Part shown: piece by piece, positions 1 through 8,376 of the stretch
Numbering within the stretch: the stretch's first letter is position 1
How the letters are laid out: the number at the start of each line of letters is the position of its first letter
DNA from: Paraburkholderia sabiae
GTDB lineage: Bacteria > Pseudomonadota > Gammaproteobacteria > Burkholderiales > Burkholderiaceae
Direction of reading: 5' to 3'
NCBI RefSeq assembly: GCF_030412785.1
Contig: NZ_CP125295.1
Location: forward strand, 3,348,001-3,412,000
Length of the DNA stretch: 64,000 bases
Program-made: the position numbers and the translations under genes
The notes under the pieces: generated by a model
What the model was told of the DNA's origin: nothing
The model's input: the letters and a program-made list of their open reading frames with translations, nothing else
The model's database searches: none

Positions 1-82
1 CGGGCATGGGCGCCAGCAGGCAGAACACCAATGCGGCAATGGGCCTGATTGCGAGGCCCTGGACTTCTCGTCGGAATATCAA
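1..82 (-). CDS. Possible N-terminal part of an exported or membrane protein, cut by the window edge
   Basis: An open frame runs off the left edge on the minus strand. It would start at TTG (82-80), whose bases overlap the TGA stop of the gene at 79-387 (TTGA), the kind of overlap that couples translation. The visible 27 codons give a short basic stretch followed by a hydrophobic run (AALVFCLLAP), as in a signal peptide or first membrane segment. No family can be recognised from so little sequence and the TTG start is a guess, so this is a weak call. Confidence 0.35.
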   Translation of the reverse strand, partial: MIFRREVQGLAIRPIAALVFCLLAPMP

Positions 83-387
83 AGCGAAATCGTGGCGTCT
101 GATTGACGGGCGGACGCGAGCCGGAAGCGAAGAACTGCGACCTCCGTTCCGTTGAGCCGCCCGATCTCCCAGCCATAGCTCTGATACGCGAAGGCCGTGT
201 GATCGTTCCTGTTGATCACGCGGTCCGAATGTTCGATGGCATTCGGCAGCGCGACCAGCAGATGATAGAGCACGGAACGATGAATCGCCGTCGTCGGCTG
301 ATTGCCGTGCAGCAGCAGATAGAGGCCGTCTTCCGTCAACTGAAGATCGGTGATCGTGTCGACGACGTGTGTTGTGTTCTCAGACAT
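79..387 (-). CDS. Conserved hypothetical protein, 102 aa
   Basis: A small soluble protein without signal peptide or membrane segment; I do not recognise a family. I chose the ATG at 387 over an in-frame start at 405 because a GAGGTG sequence lies five bases before it and because the frame just upstream (380-559) would end over this ATG. The product is mildly acidic, with a mixed strand/helix look and a C-terminal segment rich in Val, Arg and Leu (GTEVAVLRFRLAS). It appears to be part of a short minus-strand group with the partial gene at 1-82 and the short frame at 380-559. Function unknown. Confidence 0.6.
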   Translation of the reverse strand: MSENTTHVVDTITDLQLTEDGLYLLLHGNQPTTAIHRSVLYHLLVALPNAIEHSDRVINRNDHTAFAYQSYGWEIGRLNGTEVAVLRFRLASARQSDATISL

Positions 388-559
388 GCAGCACCTCGGC
401 CGCACTTGCGTTCACGTCGGTTTCGCCTTGAGGTTGCGCACGCGTGTCTTCGACCCACGGTTCATACGAAGCGGCCCGTGCCATCCAGGCGGAGAAAAGC
501 GGTGCGGAGCTGGCGCGCAACACAGCAACCAGTACGGCGGGATCGATATGTTCGAGCAT
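380..559 (-). CDS. Short candidate gene, 59 aa, translationally coupled to the next
   Basis: Reading from ATG at 559 gives 59 residues ending at TGA 380-382; the last eight bases overlap the start of the gene at 79-387 (ATGTCTGA). The predicted peptide begins with a hydrophobic helix (PAVLVAVLRA) and ends in an acidic tail. No clear ribosome binding site is visible before the ATG, and the frame is open only back to a TGA some 50 bases upstream. The overlap and amino-acid composition favour a real gene, but a chance frame in GC-rich DNA cannot be excluded. Confidence 0.35.
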   Translation of the reverse strand: MLEHIDPAVLVAVLRASSAPLFSAWMARAASYEPWVEDTRAQPQGETDVNASAAEVLHV

Positions 560-868
560 GGCGAAGAGGCGAAGGTTGGTGGAGACGGCACGATACCGCC
601 ACCTTCGCCTTCAACGCGTTACCGCGACCCTACCGATTCTTAGCGGCAACTTTCCTCGCCTGCACGGCATCTCCATTGCAGCACGCGTCCGTGCTTGGCG
701 TTGCGTCATTCCTTTCACGAAGCAACAAATATTCAGAAAGTTCGGCGTAACCCCGCGCAAGGGGTCCCGTTCCTATACTCGCGGCTTTCCACAGTCGGTC
801 GCGTCCGGTTTGCCCTCGCGCGCATCGAACCCTGTCGCTACTCAAGCGGGTTCTCAACAAGATCTTCG
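560..868. other. Intergenic region before the BamA paralogue
   Basis: About 309 bases without a convincing gene. Several overlapping frames exist but none has a ribosome binding site or recognisable product. It must carry the promoter of the BamA-type gene that starts at 869; a TATACT hexamer at 774-779 is a possible -10 element, without a good -35. I see no repeat or terminator. Confidence 0.5.
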
Positions 869-3178
869 ATGAAACAAAGAGCATCAACTATCTGTCTCGC
901 CAGTGCGATCACGGTCTATGCAACGGCACTGACACCCTCGCTCGCGCATGCGGACGAGTCCGTCGTCGTGAAGGACATCCGGCTCGAAGGCCTGAAGCGC
1001 ATCGAGGCGGGCACGCTGCTCGCCAATCTGCCCATCCGGCGCGGCGACGTCTTCACCGACGACAAAGCCTCACAAGCCGTGCGCGCGATCTACGACACGG
1101 GTCTCTTCAACGACGTCAACGTGTCACTGGATGGCGATGTCGTCGTGGTGCGCGTGATCGAGCGACCTGCGATCGCAGACATCGATTTCGCGGGCATTCA
1201 CGAGTTCGAGAAAGACAATCTGACGAAGGCGCTGCGTGCCGTCGGTCTGTCGCGCGGCCGTCCTTTCGACAAGGCGCTGATCGACAAGGCCGAACAGGAA
1301 CTGAAGCGGCAATATCTGACGCGCGGCTACTACGCAGCAGAAGTGCAGACCACGACGACGCCGATCGACAGCGGACGCGTGTCGGTGCTGTTCTCCGTCA
1401 TCGAAGGACCGAACGCGAAGATCCGGCAGATTAATTTCATCGGCAATCACGTGTTTTCGGAAAGCACGCTGCGCGACGAAATGGAACTGTCGACGCCGAA
1501 CTGGTTCTCCTGGTACACGAAGAACGATCTCTACGCGAAAGAGAAACTGGGCGCCGATCTCGACCGGCTGCGTTCGTACTATCTGAATCGCGGCTATCTG
1601 GAGTTCAGGATCGACTCGACGCAGGTCTCGCTGACGCCCGACAAGAAGGAGATGTATCTGACGCTCAACCTGCACGAAGGCGAGCCGTACACGATCACGG
1701 GTATCCGTCTCGCGGGCGATATGCTCAATCGCGAAGCCGAACTGAAGGCACTGGTCGCCATCAAACCCGGGGACAAGTTCTCGGAAGAACGGCTCAAGGC
1801 GACGACGAAGGCCGTCGTGGATCGGCTCGGCGAATACGGCTATGCCTTCGCGACCGTCAACGCCGTGCCGCAGATCGACCCTGATAAGCACACCGTCGAT
1901 CTCACGTTGCAGGTCGATCCCGGCAAGCGTGTGTATGTGCGGCAAGTGAACGTGGAAGGCAACACGCGCACGCGCGATGAAGTGATCCGCCGCGAAATGC
2001 GCCAGCTCGAAAGCTCGTGGTTCGATTCGAACCGGTTGACGCTGTCAAAGGATCGCGTGAGCCGTCTCGGCTATTTCACCGATGTCGACGTGACGACGGT
2101 GCCCGTGCCGGGTTCGGACGATCAGGTCGATGTCGACGTCAAGGTGTCGGAAAAGCCGACGGGCGCGATCACGCTCGGCGCGGGCTTTTCTTCGTCGGAC
2201 AAGGTAGTGCTGTCGGCGGGCGTGTCGCAGGACAACGTGTTCGGCTCGGGCACGAGTCTCGCCGTCAACGTGAATACGGCAAAAACGTATCGCACGCTGT
2301 CCGTCACGCAGACGGATCCGTACTTCACTGTCGACGGCATCAAGCGCATATCGGATGTTTACTACCGCACGAGTTATCCGTTGTACTACAGCAATGACGA
2401 GAGCTTTCGTATCGTCTCGCTCGGCGCGGACCTGAAGTTCGGCATTCCGTTTTCGGAGATCGATACCGTCTACTTCGGGCTCGGCATCGAGCAGGATCGC
2501 TTCAATACCGATTCGTCGACGCCGCAAGCGTATCTCGACTACGTGAAGGAATTCGGCCGCGTCGTCAACAACGTGCCCGTTACGGCGGCCTGGTCACGCG
2601 ATGCACGCGACAGCGTGCTCGTGCCGAGCCGCGGTTACATGTTGCAGGCGAATGGCGAAGTCGGCACTCCGGCGGGCGAAACCGAGTACTACAAGGCCGA
2701 TATTCAAAGCCAGTATTACTACTCGTTCGCGCGCGGCTTCATTTTGGGCCTCAATTTGCAGGCCGGTTACGGCAACGGCTTCGCGGGCAAGGCGTATCCG
2801 ATCTTCAAGAATTACTACGCAGGCGGTATCGGTTCGGTGCGCGGCTATGAATCGAGTTCGCTGGGACCGCGCGATTCGTCGACGGGCGATTCGATCGGCG
2901 GCTCGAAGATGGTCGTCGCCAATGTCGAGATGACGTTCCCGCTGCCGGGCAGCGGCTGGGATCGCACGCTGCGTGTCTTCACCTTCCTCGATGCGGGCAA
3001 CGTGTGGGGCAACGAAGGCAACAGCACAGGCGCGAACGGCTTGCGATACAGCTATGGCGCTGGACTCGAGTGGATTTCGCCGATTGGTCCGCTCAAGCTC
3101 TCGCTCGGCTTCCCGCTCGTGCGGCATCAGAATGACAAGTACCAGGTGTTCCAGTTTCAGATCGGGACGTCGTTTTGA
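869..3178 (+). CDS. BamA-family outer membrane protein assembly factor (probable second copy)
   Basis: Omp85/BamA protein, 769 aa, which inserts beta-barrel proteins into the outer membrane. Residues 1-28 form a Sec signal peptide ending in SLAHA; residues about 30-430 hold the tandem POTRA domains (the first begins VVVKDIRLEGL), and the rest is the 16-strand Surface-antigen barrel. The VRGY motif of the barrel lid loop is present (GGIGSVRGYES), and the chain ends in Phe (IGTSF), the usual barrel insertion signal. Length matches BamA. The start at 869 gives a clean signal peptide. It lies alone and not in the usual rseP-bamA-ompH-lpxD cluster, so I infer a paralogue rather than the housekeeping gene. 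A strong terminator follows at 3192-3221. Confidence 0.9.
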   Translation: MKQRASTICLASAITVYATALTPSLAHADESVVVKDIRLEGLKRIEAGTLLANLPIRRGDVFTDDKASQAVRAIYDTGLFNDVNVSLDGDVVVVRVIERPAIADIDFAGIHEFEKDNLTKALRAVGLSRGRPFDKALIDKAEQELKRQYLTRGYYAAEVQTTTTPIDSGRVSVLFSVIEGPNAKIRQINFIGNHVFSESTLRDEMELSTPNWFSWYTKNDLYAKEKLGADLDRLRSYYLNRGYLEFRIDSTQVSLTPDKKEMYLTLNLHEGEPYTITGIRLAGDMLNREAELKALVAIKPGDKFSEERLKATTKAVVDRLGEYGYAFATVNAVPQIDPDKHTVDLTLQVDPGKRVYVRQVNVEGNTRTRDEVIRREMRQLESSWFDSNRLTLSKDRVSRLGYFTDVDVTTVPVPGSDDQVDVDVKVSEKPTGAITLGAGFSSSDKVVLSAGVSQDNVFGSGTSLAVNVNTAKTYRTLSVTQTDPYFTVDGIKRISDVYYRTSYPLYYSNDESFRIVSLGADLKFGIPFSEIDTVYFGLGIEQDRFNTDSSTPQAYLDYVKEFGRVVNNVPVTAAWSRDARDSVLVPSRGYMLQANGEVGTPAGETEYYKADIQSQYYYSFARGFILGLNLQAGYGNGFAGKAYPIFKNYYAGGIGSVRGYESSSLGPRDSSTGDSIGGSKMVVANVEMTFPLPGSGWDRTLRVFTFLDAGNVWGNEGNSTGANGLRYSYGAGLEWISPIGPLKLSLGFPLVRHQNDKYQVFQFQIGTSF

Positions 3179-3191
3179 AATGCAGCGATGC

Positions 3192-3221
3192 AAAAAAGCC
3201 CGCTTTCGAGCGGGCTTTTTT
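3192..3221. terminator. Bidirectional rho-independent terminator with TTCG loop
   Basis: A perfect 13-bp stem (AAAAAAGCCCGCT and its complement) closes a TTCG tetraloop. It has A-tract and T-tract on either side, so it can end both the BamA-type gene (+) and the convergent response regulator gene (-) that ends at 3254. Confidence 0.95.
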
Positions 3222-3253
3222 GTTTCTGGCAAAACGATACGAAGAAATGCTCT

Positions 3254-4078
3254 CTACACCGCAAGCCGCGCCGCACCTTCAAACCGCATCCGCTCATCCA
3301 CAATCACAGGCCCCGCGAGATCGAGCATGCGCGTATGGTCTTCGCTGTGCGCATGCTCATCCGATGCGTGCTTCGGCAGCGCATCATCCGGTGCGAACAT
3401 ATAGCCCTCGCCGCGCAACGTCTTGATGTACTGACGCCCCGTCGGCGACAGTTTCAATGCGGCCCGCAATCTGAACACGACGACGTCGAGTCCGCGTTCC
3501 GTCACGCTGCAATGTCGGCGCAACATGTTGAGAATACGCACACGCGACAGCACTTTCATCGGATGCGAAGCGAGCACCACGAGCAATGCGAATTCCGTAC
3601 TGCGCAGCGGCACTTCCACGCCGCCGCGCGTGAGCACGCGGTCGGCAACGTCGACGTCGAAATCGTCGAACGAGATCGGCTCGCGCTCGATATTCAGCGG
3701 CGCATGCGACGGCGCGCCCGAACGCAGCGCGTTGCGGACTCGCGCAATCATCTCGCGTGGATCGTGCGGATCGACAACATAGTCGTTTGCGCCGAGTTCG
3801 AACGCGAGCACCTTGTCGACAACATCGTCGGACTTGCTGACGATAATCACGGGAAGATCGTAGCCCAGCGAACGCACGCGCCGCAGCGCAGCCAGTCCGT
3901 CCACTTCCGGCAAGCTATGACGCATGACAATCAACGAAGGCACTTCCACTTCGAGACGCCGCTCGAGCGACTCCGTGTTGTACAGGACGGACATCTCGAT
4001 CTTGTGCTGCTGCACATGCGAGCGCAGCACGTCGCGGCTTTCCTGATTCGGCTCGACGACGAGCAGATGGATGGTCAT
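3254..4078 (-). CDS. Orphan OmpR-family regulator with a degenerate receiver domain
   Basis: 274 aa: an N-terminal receiver-like domain (residues 3-120) and a C-terminal winged-helix DNA-binding domain (about 135-235), then a 35-residue His/Glu-rich tail. I chose ATG 4078 because the receiver begins there. The key receiver positions are lost: the acidic pair reads Glu9-Pro10, the phospho-acceptor Asp is Arg53 (in VMRHSLP), the Thr is Ser81, and the invariant Lys is Asp103. The DNA-binding half looks intact (STEFALLVVLASHP, RGEGYMF). By analogy with known atypical regulators it probably acts without phosphorylation. No kinase is paired with it; the divergent baeSR pair has its own regulator. 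Target unknown. Confidence 0.88.
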   Translation of the reverse strand: MTIHLLVVEPNQESRDVLRSHVQQHKIEMSVLYNTESLERRLEVEVPSLIVMRHSLPEVDGLAALRRVRSLGYDLPVIIVSKSDDVVDKVLAFELGANDYVVDPHDPREMIARVRNALRSGAPSHAPLNIEREPISFDDFDVDVADRVLTRGGVEVPLRSTEFALLVVLASHPMKVLSRVRILNMLRRHCSVTERGLDVVVFRLRAALKLSPTGRQYIKTLRGEGYMFAPDDALPKHASDEHAHSEDHTRMLDLAGPVIVDERMRFEGAARLAV

Positions 4079-4361
4079 GGTGTACTCCGTCCTTCTCCCA
4101 TTTGAACGGTGCCCATGATAGAGAGCAACTGTGGAGGCAAGACGGTGAAAAATAAGGAGAATGTGTGGAGATTGCCGAACGGTCGTCCGTACTTGCGCCG
4201 CTCGCGTCACAATAGCGGCGTGACAGCTAATCGACAGCTAGTTCGACGGCTAATTCGACAGCAACCAGCCTACGGGCGCCGGCCTTCGCCGCGACGTCCG
4301 ATCTGGTCGACAGGGAAAAACAGGTGTGAAGCATGAAAAGCGGCGGCCGTGGGGACTCGCC

Positions 4362-5906
4362 ATGAGAGTCGGCATCACGTCGAAGCTCTTCGTCGCGATT
4401 TCGGCGGCCTGCATACTCGTGGCCGTCACGATGGGTCTCGCCGTGCGCTGGAGCTTCGAACAGGGCTTCCTCGGCTATCTGCAGCGCCAGTCGCATTCGA
4501 ATTCCACACGCCTGAAGCAGGAACTGGAAACCGCCTGGACTCAACACCGTAGCTGGGATTTCGCCAGAACCCAGGCAACGGCCGTGGCCACCATTCCCGA
4601 ACTCGCCGACGCAGGCATGCCGCCCGGTCCGTCCGACATGAACGCGCCGCACGATGGCCCGCCGCCCGACGACGCGCCGGGCATGAACGCCGGCAACGCC
4701 GCACAGCAAGGCCCGCCGCCCGGCGATCCCGGCGCGCCGCCCGACATGCGCGGCATGCCGGGGCCGGGCCAGGGTCCGGGCATGGGCCCTGATATGGGTC
4801 CGCAGGGCGGACGTCATCCACCGTTCCGGGTCTACGACGTGAACCTGCAGAGCGTGCTGCAAAAGGGCCCGCCGCCGCCGCCCGATACGCCGCGCGAACC
4901 GCTGACGGTGGATGGCAAGGTGATCGGCTGGCTGGTCGTCGCCGGACCGGAAGTGCTGTTTCATTCCGCCGACCGTCAATTTCAGGCGCAGCAGGTTCGC
5001 ACGACGTGGATCATCGTCGGATTCGCCGCGTTGCTGGCCGCGTGTGTCGCCGTCGTGCTCGCGCGCGTGCTGCTCGCGCCCGTGCGCCGCCTCGTGCTCG
5101 CGACGCATCGCCTCGCGAGCGGCGACTATTCGATTCGCGTGCCTGACACGGGCAGCGACGAACTGCACGATCTCGCCGCCGACTTCAACCGTCTCGCGAT
5201 CTCGCTCGGCAATGCGGAACGCTCGCGCCGCAATTTCATCGCGGATATTTCGCATGAATTGCGCACGCCGCTCGCCGTGCTGCGCGGCGAACTCGAGGCG
5301 ATCGAAGACGGCGTGCGCAAACCGAACCGCACGACGCTCGCGTCGCTGCAGGCGGAAGTCGCGCTGCTGAGCCAGCTGATCGACGACCTGTACGAACTGT
5401 CGCTGGCCGATATCGGCGAGCTGTCATTCGAGGAAGTCAGGCTCGACGTGGCGCCCATCGTCGAAGCGGCCGCCGAATCGTTCCGCGACCGTCTCGCCGA
5501 CAAGAAGATCGCGCTGGAAACGGATATCGGCGAAGCGAGCGTCGTCCTGCTCGGCGACCCGTACCGTCTGACGCAGCTGATGAAGAACCTCCTCGAAAAC
5601 GCGCTGCGCTATACGGATGAAGGCGGCAAGGTGCGCGTCGCCGTCGCGCGGCACGAGCGCGAAATCCACATCGACGTGCAGGACTCGCATCCCGCCGTGC
5701 CCGAGCCTTTGCTGCCGCATCTGTTCGACCGGCTGTTTCGCGTCGATGCGTCGCGCAGCCGCCAGAGCGGCGGCGCCGGACTCGGGCTCGCGTTGTGCAA
5801 ACATATCGTGAGCCAGCATGGCGGCACGATCGACGCGTTGCGTTCGCCGCTCGGAGGACTGTGGATCGCCGTGCGGTTCGCTACGTTTGAAGCCAAAGAT
5901 GACTGA
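4362..5906 (+). CDS. baeS: BaeS-like sensor histidine kinase with a Met/Pro/Gly-rich periplasmic insert
   Basis: 514-aa inner-membrane kinase. Transmembrane helices lie at about residues 8-30 and 213-235, followed by HAMP, HisKA with the phospho-accepting His near residue 298 (ISHELRTPL), and HATPase with N box (NLLENALRYT) and glycine box (GAGLGLALCK). The start at ATG 4362 has GGGGAC seven bases upstream; an upstream GTG at 4326 is less likely. The periplasmic domain carries a long low-complexity stretch of Pro, Gly and Met that is unusual for BaeS. The stop overlaps the start of the BaeR gene by eight bases. The BaeSR family responds to envelope stress; the ligand here is not known. Confidence 0.88.
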   Translation: MRVGITSKLFVAISAACILVAVTMGLAVRWSFEQGFLGYLQRQSHSNSTRLKQELETAWTQHRSWDFARTQATAVATIPELADAGMPPGPSDMNAPHDGPPPDDAPGMNAGNAAQQGPPPGDPGAPPDMRGMPGPGQGPGMGPDMGPQGGRHPPFRVYDVNLQSVLQKGPPPPPDTPREPLTVDGKVIGWLVVAGPEVLFHSADRQFQAQQVRTTWIIVGFAALLAACVAVVLARVLLAPVRRLVLATHRLASGDYSIRVPDTGSDELHDLAADFNRLAISLGNAERSRRNFIADISHELRTPLAVLRGELEAIEDGVRKPNRTTLASLQAEVALLSQLIDDLYELSLADIGELSFEEVRLDVAPIVEAAAESFRDRLADKKIALETDIGEASVVLLGDPYRLTQLMKNLLENALRYTDEGGKVRVAVARHEREIHIDVQDSHPAVPEPLLPHLFDRLFRVDASRSRQSGGAGLGLALCKHIVSQHGGTIDALRSPLGGLWIAVRFATFEAKDD

Positions 5907-6663
5907 CCATTCACTTGCCCATTCATTTGCCCGGTCACCCGCTTCGGTGCTGATCGTCGAAGACGAGCCGAAGCTGTCCGCGCTGCTCACCGACTATCTG
6001 CGCGCCGAGAGCTTCGACACCCACGTGATCGCCGACGGCCGCGACGTGATCGCTTCCGTGCGCGCCAATCCGCCTTCGCTGATTCTGCTCGATCTGATGT
6101 TGCCGGGGCGCGGCGGACTCGAAATCTGCCGCGAATTGCGCACGTTTTCGGATGTGCCTGTGATCATCCTGACGGCGCGCGTCGATGAAATCGACCGTTT
6201 GCTAGGCCTCGAACTCGGTGCCGACGACTACGTGTGCAAGCCGTTCAGTCCGCGTGAAGTGGTGGCGCGCGTGAAGGCGATTTTGCGTCGGATCGATGCG
6301 CTGTCGGGCGCGCCGCGCGGCGCGGGTGCGGAGCCGGCGGTGAGCGGTTTGTCGATCGATCTGGACCGGCACGTCGCGTCGCTCGACGGCAAGGATCTCA
6401 ATCTCACGCCGATCGAAATCAGGCTGCTGGCCCTGCTGCATTCGACGCCCGGCCGCATCTATTCGCGCGACCATTTGCTGCGGCAGCTGTATGACGATCA
6501 TCGCGTGGTCGCGGATCGTACCGTCGATTCACACGTGAAGAATCTGCGCCGAAAGTTGCAGACGGTGCGGCCGGATCACGACATGATCCGTTCGATTTAC
6601 GGCGTGGGTTATCGGCTGGAAGTCGTGCCGCAGGAAGGTCACGACGACGGCGGCGCAGCCTGA
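5899..6663 (+). CDS. baeR: BaeR-like response regulator
   Basis: 254-aa OmpR-family regulator. The receiver has the usual Glu-Asp pair (LIVEDEPK), the phospho-acceptor Asp (LILLDLMLP) and the Lys (DDYVCKPFSPREV); the last motif with Cys before Lys is the BaeR form (DYICKP in E. coli). The C-terminal winged helix has the TPIEIRLLALL start and the DRTVDSHVKNLRRKL recognition region. The gene starts inside the end of the kinase gene (overlap 5899-5906), so the pair is translationally coupled and BaeS is its partner. Confidence 0.9.
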   Translation: MTDHSLAHSFARSPASVLIVEDEPKLSALLTDYLRAESFDTHVIADGRDVIASVRANPPSLILLDLMLPGRGGLEICRELRTFSDVPVIILTARVDEIDRLLGLELGADDYVCKPFSPREVVARVKAILRRIDALSGAPRGAGAEPAVSGLSIDLDRHVASLDGKDLNLTPIEIRLLALLHSTPGRIYSRDHLLRQLYDDHRVVADRTVDSHVKNLRRKLQTVRPDHDMIRSIYGVGYRLEVVPQEGHDDGGAA

Positions 6664-6679
6664 TGCTCAGGCGGTCGCT

Positions 6680-6937
6680 CTAGCCTTCGCAGCGGAAGAA
6701 GTCGATGCTCTGGCCCGACGCGACCGCGCGGCGCAGCCATTCGGGCAGATCGCCCTGTCCGTCCCAGACATGGCCCATTGCATCCTGATAGCGGATGGCG
6801 CGTACGCTTTGTTCGTCCTCGGCAAGCGAGCGCTGGAGCGCGTCGACCGTGATGCCGAATTCTTCCATCCGGTGCTGGATCCACGCGATCAGGCGTTCCC
6901 GCGCCTGGCCATCGAGTTTTGCGATTGAAGTAGACAT
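6680..6937 (-). CDS. Small H-NS-like DNA-binding protein
   Basis: 85 aa. The C-terminal half carries the H-NS-type DNA-binding motif in a divergent form (RYQDAMGHVWDGQGDLPEWL), where the classic motif reads YRDPxTGxTWSGRGRxPxWL. The N-terminal half is a short predicted helix that may dimerise. It is shorter than full H-NS proteins and lacks most of the long oligomerisation region. Burkholderiaceae carry many such small paralogues, which act as nucleoid-associated repressors. It converges on baeR with 16 bases between the stop codons. Confidence 0.65.
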   Translation of the reverse strand: MSTSIAKLDGQARERLIAWIQHRMEEFGITVDALQRSLAEDEQSVRAIRYQDAMGHVWDGQGDLPEWLRRAVASGQSIDFFRCEG

Positions 6938-7006
6938 TGCTCGTGCGATTCGAAGTGTGACGAGATCAGCAATCCATTCGTACGGGCGAAGCCATGACGG
7001 GCGGAT

Positions 7007-7237
7007 TCAATTGCGCCGCCGCGCGTCGATGCGAACCACCGAATCGAACAGCGCCTGCGCGCGGGCAAGTTCGTCGAGCGCGCGATCGAGTTGCGCGACA
7101 GCGGCCGCGTGTTCGTCGGCGGACACGCCATCTTCGGGATCGCGGCGCACGGCGCGAAACGCCTGATCGACATTTCGCGTCGCTTCGACAAAACGCTTCG
7201 CGGCCTGAGCCTGCCGCGAGTGCAAGACTGCCGACAT
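7007..7237 (-). CDS. Small hypothetical helical protein, 76 aa
   Basis: Starts at ATG 7237, which has GGAGG seven bases upstream; a second in-frame ATG at 7243 lies too close to that site. The product is highly charged and almost entirely helix-forming, with repeated Ala/Leu/Arg spacing (AQLDRALDELARAQALFDSV) that suggests a small coiled coil. No signal peptide or membrane segment. I do not recognise a family. It lies on the same strand as the H-NS-like gene, 69 bases upstream of it, so the two may be cotranscribed. Confidence 0.6.
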   Translation of the reverse strand: MSAVLHSRQAQAAKRFVEATRNVDQAFRAVRRDPEDGVSADEHAAAVAQLDRALDELARAQALFDSVVRIDARRRN

Positions 7238-7454
7238 AGGCATTCCTCCATCTGGTTTGAGCTTGCGAAAGCGTGGATTGCGCGCCTGCGGAACGCTGCG
7301 CGCCGACGACTCTGATCGGACCTGATGCACGACCGTGACCCGCAGCCGTGCGCTATCGATTTTCTCTCCGCACGCCGCAGAACGCCAGGTCTGAACTGCA
7401 ACAAATGTGCGCATTTTTTATGCGCGAGTACCGCATATTCAGTGTTCCCAGGTT

Positions 7455-8276
7455 TTATGCGCCCGTCGCGCGGGCAGTATTCTCCGGGAAACTTCCTTGC
7501 GCATGCGCCGCGTTGAATGCAGCCATGGCTTCGACGGGCGGCGTCTCGAAGAGGTCGCGCGTGAAGCCCCGCACGCGCTCTTGCGGCGGGCGCGTGCGCA
7601 AGCGTCCGACCAGCTCGATGAACGCGGCAAAGTCGCCGTCGCGCGTGGCCTTGTTGACCTCCGCGAAATCGCGCGCCTTGAGAACGCAAGGCTGCGTGAG
7701 GCGCACGACATACGGCGCATCCAGTTCGACCGCGAGAGCGACGGGGTAACGCTTGCCGCTCTGCTCGCCCGCACGCGCGATGCAATCGACGACGGCCGTG
7801 GCTTGCGCGGCGCCGAGCGGCTTGCCCGTGCTGACGCTGCGCAGATGCTCCGGATACACGTGCAGCCGCGTGCCCATGCTCAGTTCGGTGGGCGACGAGC
7901 AAACCAGTGCGTAGTGCTGCTCCCTCTTACTTCCCGACGGCAGCACCGAGCGGCTGACGATGAACGCATGCGGCGGCAACTGCCGCACCTGGCCCGCGCT
8001 GTCGACCCACGCATTCCACAACACCATGTCTTCGCGCTTGCGTCCGCTGGGACGAGGCTTGCTCGATGCCGGAGAAAAAAGCGCGAGCAGCGAGCCCGTG
8101 CGATGCGCCGCGACCTGCGCGCTATTGCCGAGCGGCTGGCCGACGCCCCACAGAAAGCGCCCGCCACCCAGCCGCCGCTCCCATTCTTTCTGGAGAACGA
8201 TGGTGGGGAGTTCCTCGCTGGATTCGGTGCCTGTCTTGATCCAGCAGAACGTGGGCGGTAGGTGCTTCAGTGTCAT
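7455..8276 (-). CDS. Conserved hypothetical protein, 273 aa, divergent from an HTH regulator
   Basis: Start chosen at ATG 8276 because GAGGA precedes it at good spacing; in-frame ATGs at 8321 and 8348 lack this. The protein is soluble, without signal peptide. Recognisable short blocks are CWIKTG near the N terminus, a glycine-rich GGGRFLWGVGQPLG segment and a central HYALVCSS strand. I have the impression of a family scattered in proteobacterial accessory regions but cannot name a function. It is transcribed away from the small HTH gene at 8377 and shares a roughly 100-bp promoter region with it, the usual layout of a regulator and its target. Confidence 0.6.
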   Translation of the reverse strand: MTLKHLPPTFCWIKTGTESSEELPTIVLQKEWERRLGGGRFLWGVGQPLGNSAQVAAHRTGSLLALFSPASSKPRPSGRKREDMVLWNAWVDSAGQVRQLPPHAFIVSRSVLPSGSKREQHYALVCSSPTELSMGTRLHVYPEHLRSVSTGKPLGAAQATAVVDCIARAGEQSGKRYPVALAVELDAPYVVRLTQPCVLKARDFAEVNKATRDGDFAAFIELVGRLRTRPPQERVRGFTRDLFETPPVEAMAAFNAAHAQGSFPENTARATGA

Positions 8277-8340
8277 CAACTTCCTCGGGACGGCCTTTCG
8301 ACTCGCAACCTCGCGAGCCATCGGCGATAGGTGACATCCA

Positions 8341-8369
8341 TTCAACAAGCGTTAATGTATAGATATAAT
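8341..8369 (+). promoter_or_regulatory. Sigma-70 promoter, perfect -10, giving a probable leaderless transcript
   Basis: A consensus TATAAT lies at 8364-8369, 17 bases after a weak -35 (TTCAAC, 8341-8346). Transcription would begin near 8376, essentially at the ATG at 8377, so the HTH mRNA would have no leader. The first in-frame ATG (8368) lies inside the -10 element and could not be in this transcript. Confidence 0.6.
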
Positions 8370-8376
8370 GCATGGA

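Noticed and set aside
695..868. N-terminal extension of the BamA-type frame to 695
   Set aside because: The signal peptide begins at 869; the upstream 58 codons would bury it and have no export character.
4227..5255. 342-aa open frame on the minus strand, opposite baeS
   Set aside because: Arg/His/Ala-rich shadow; the BaeS frame carries all kinase motifs.
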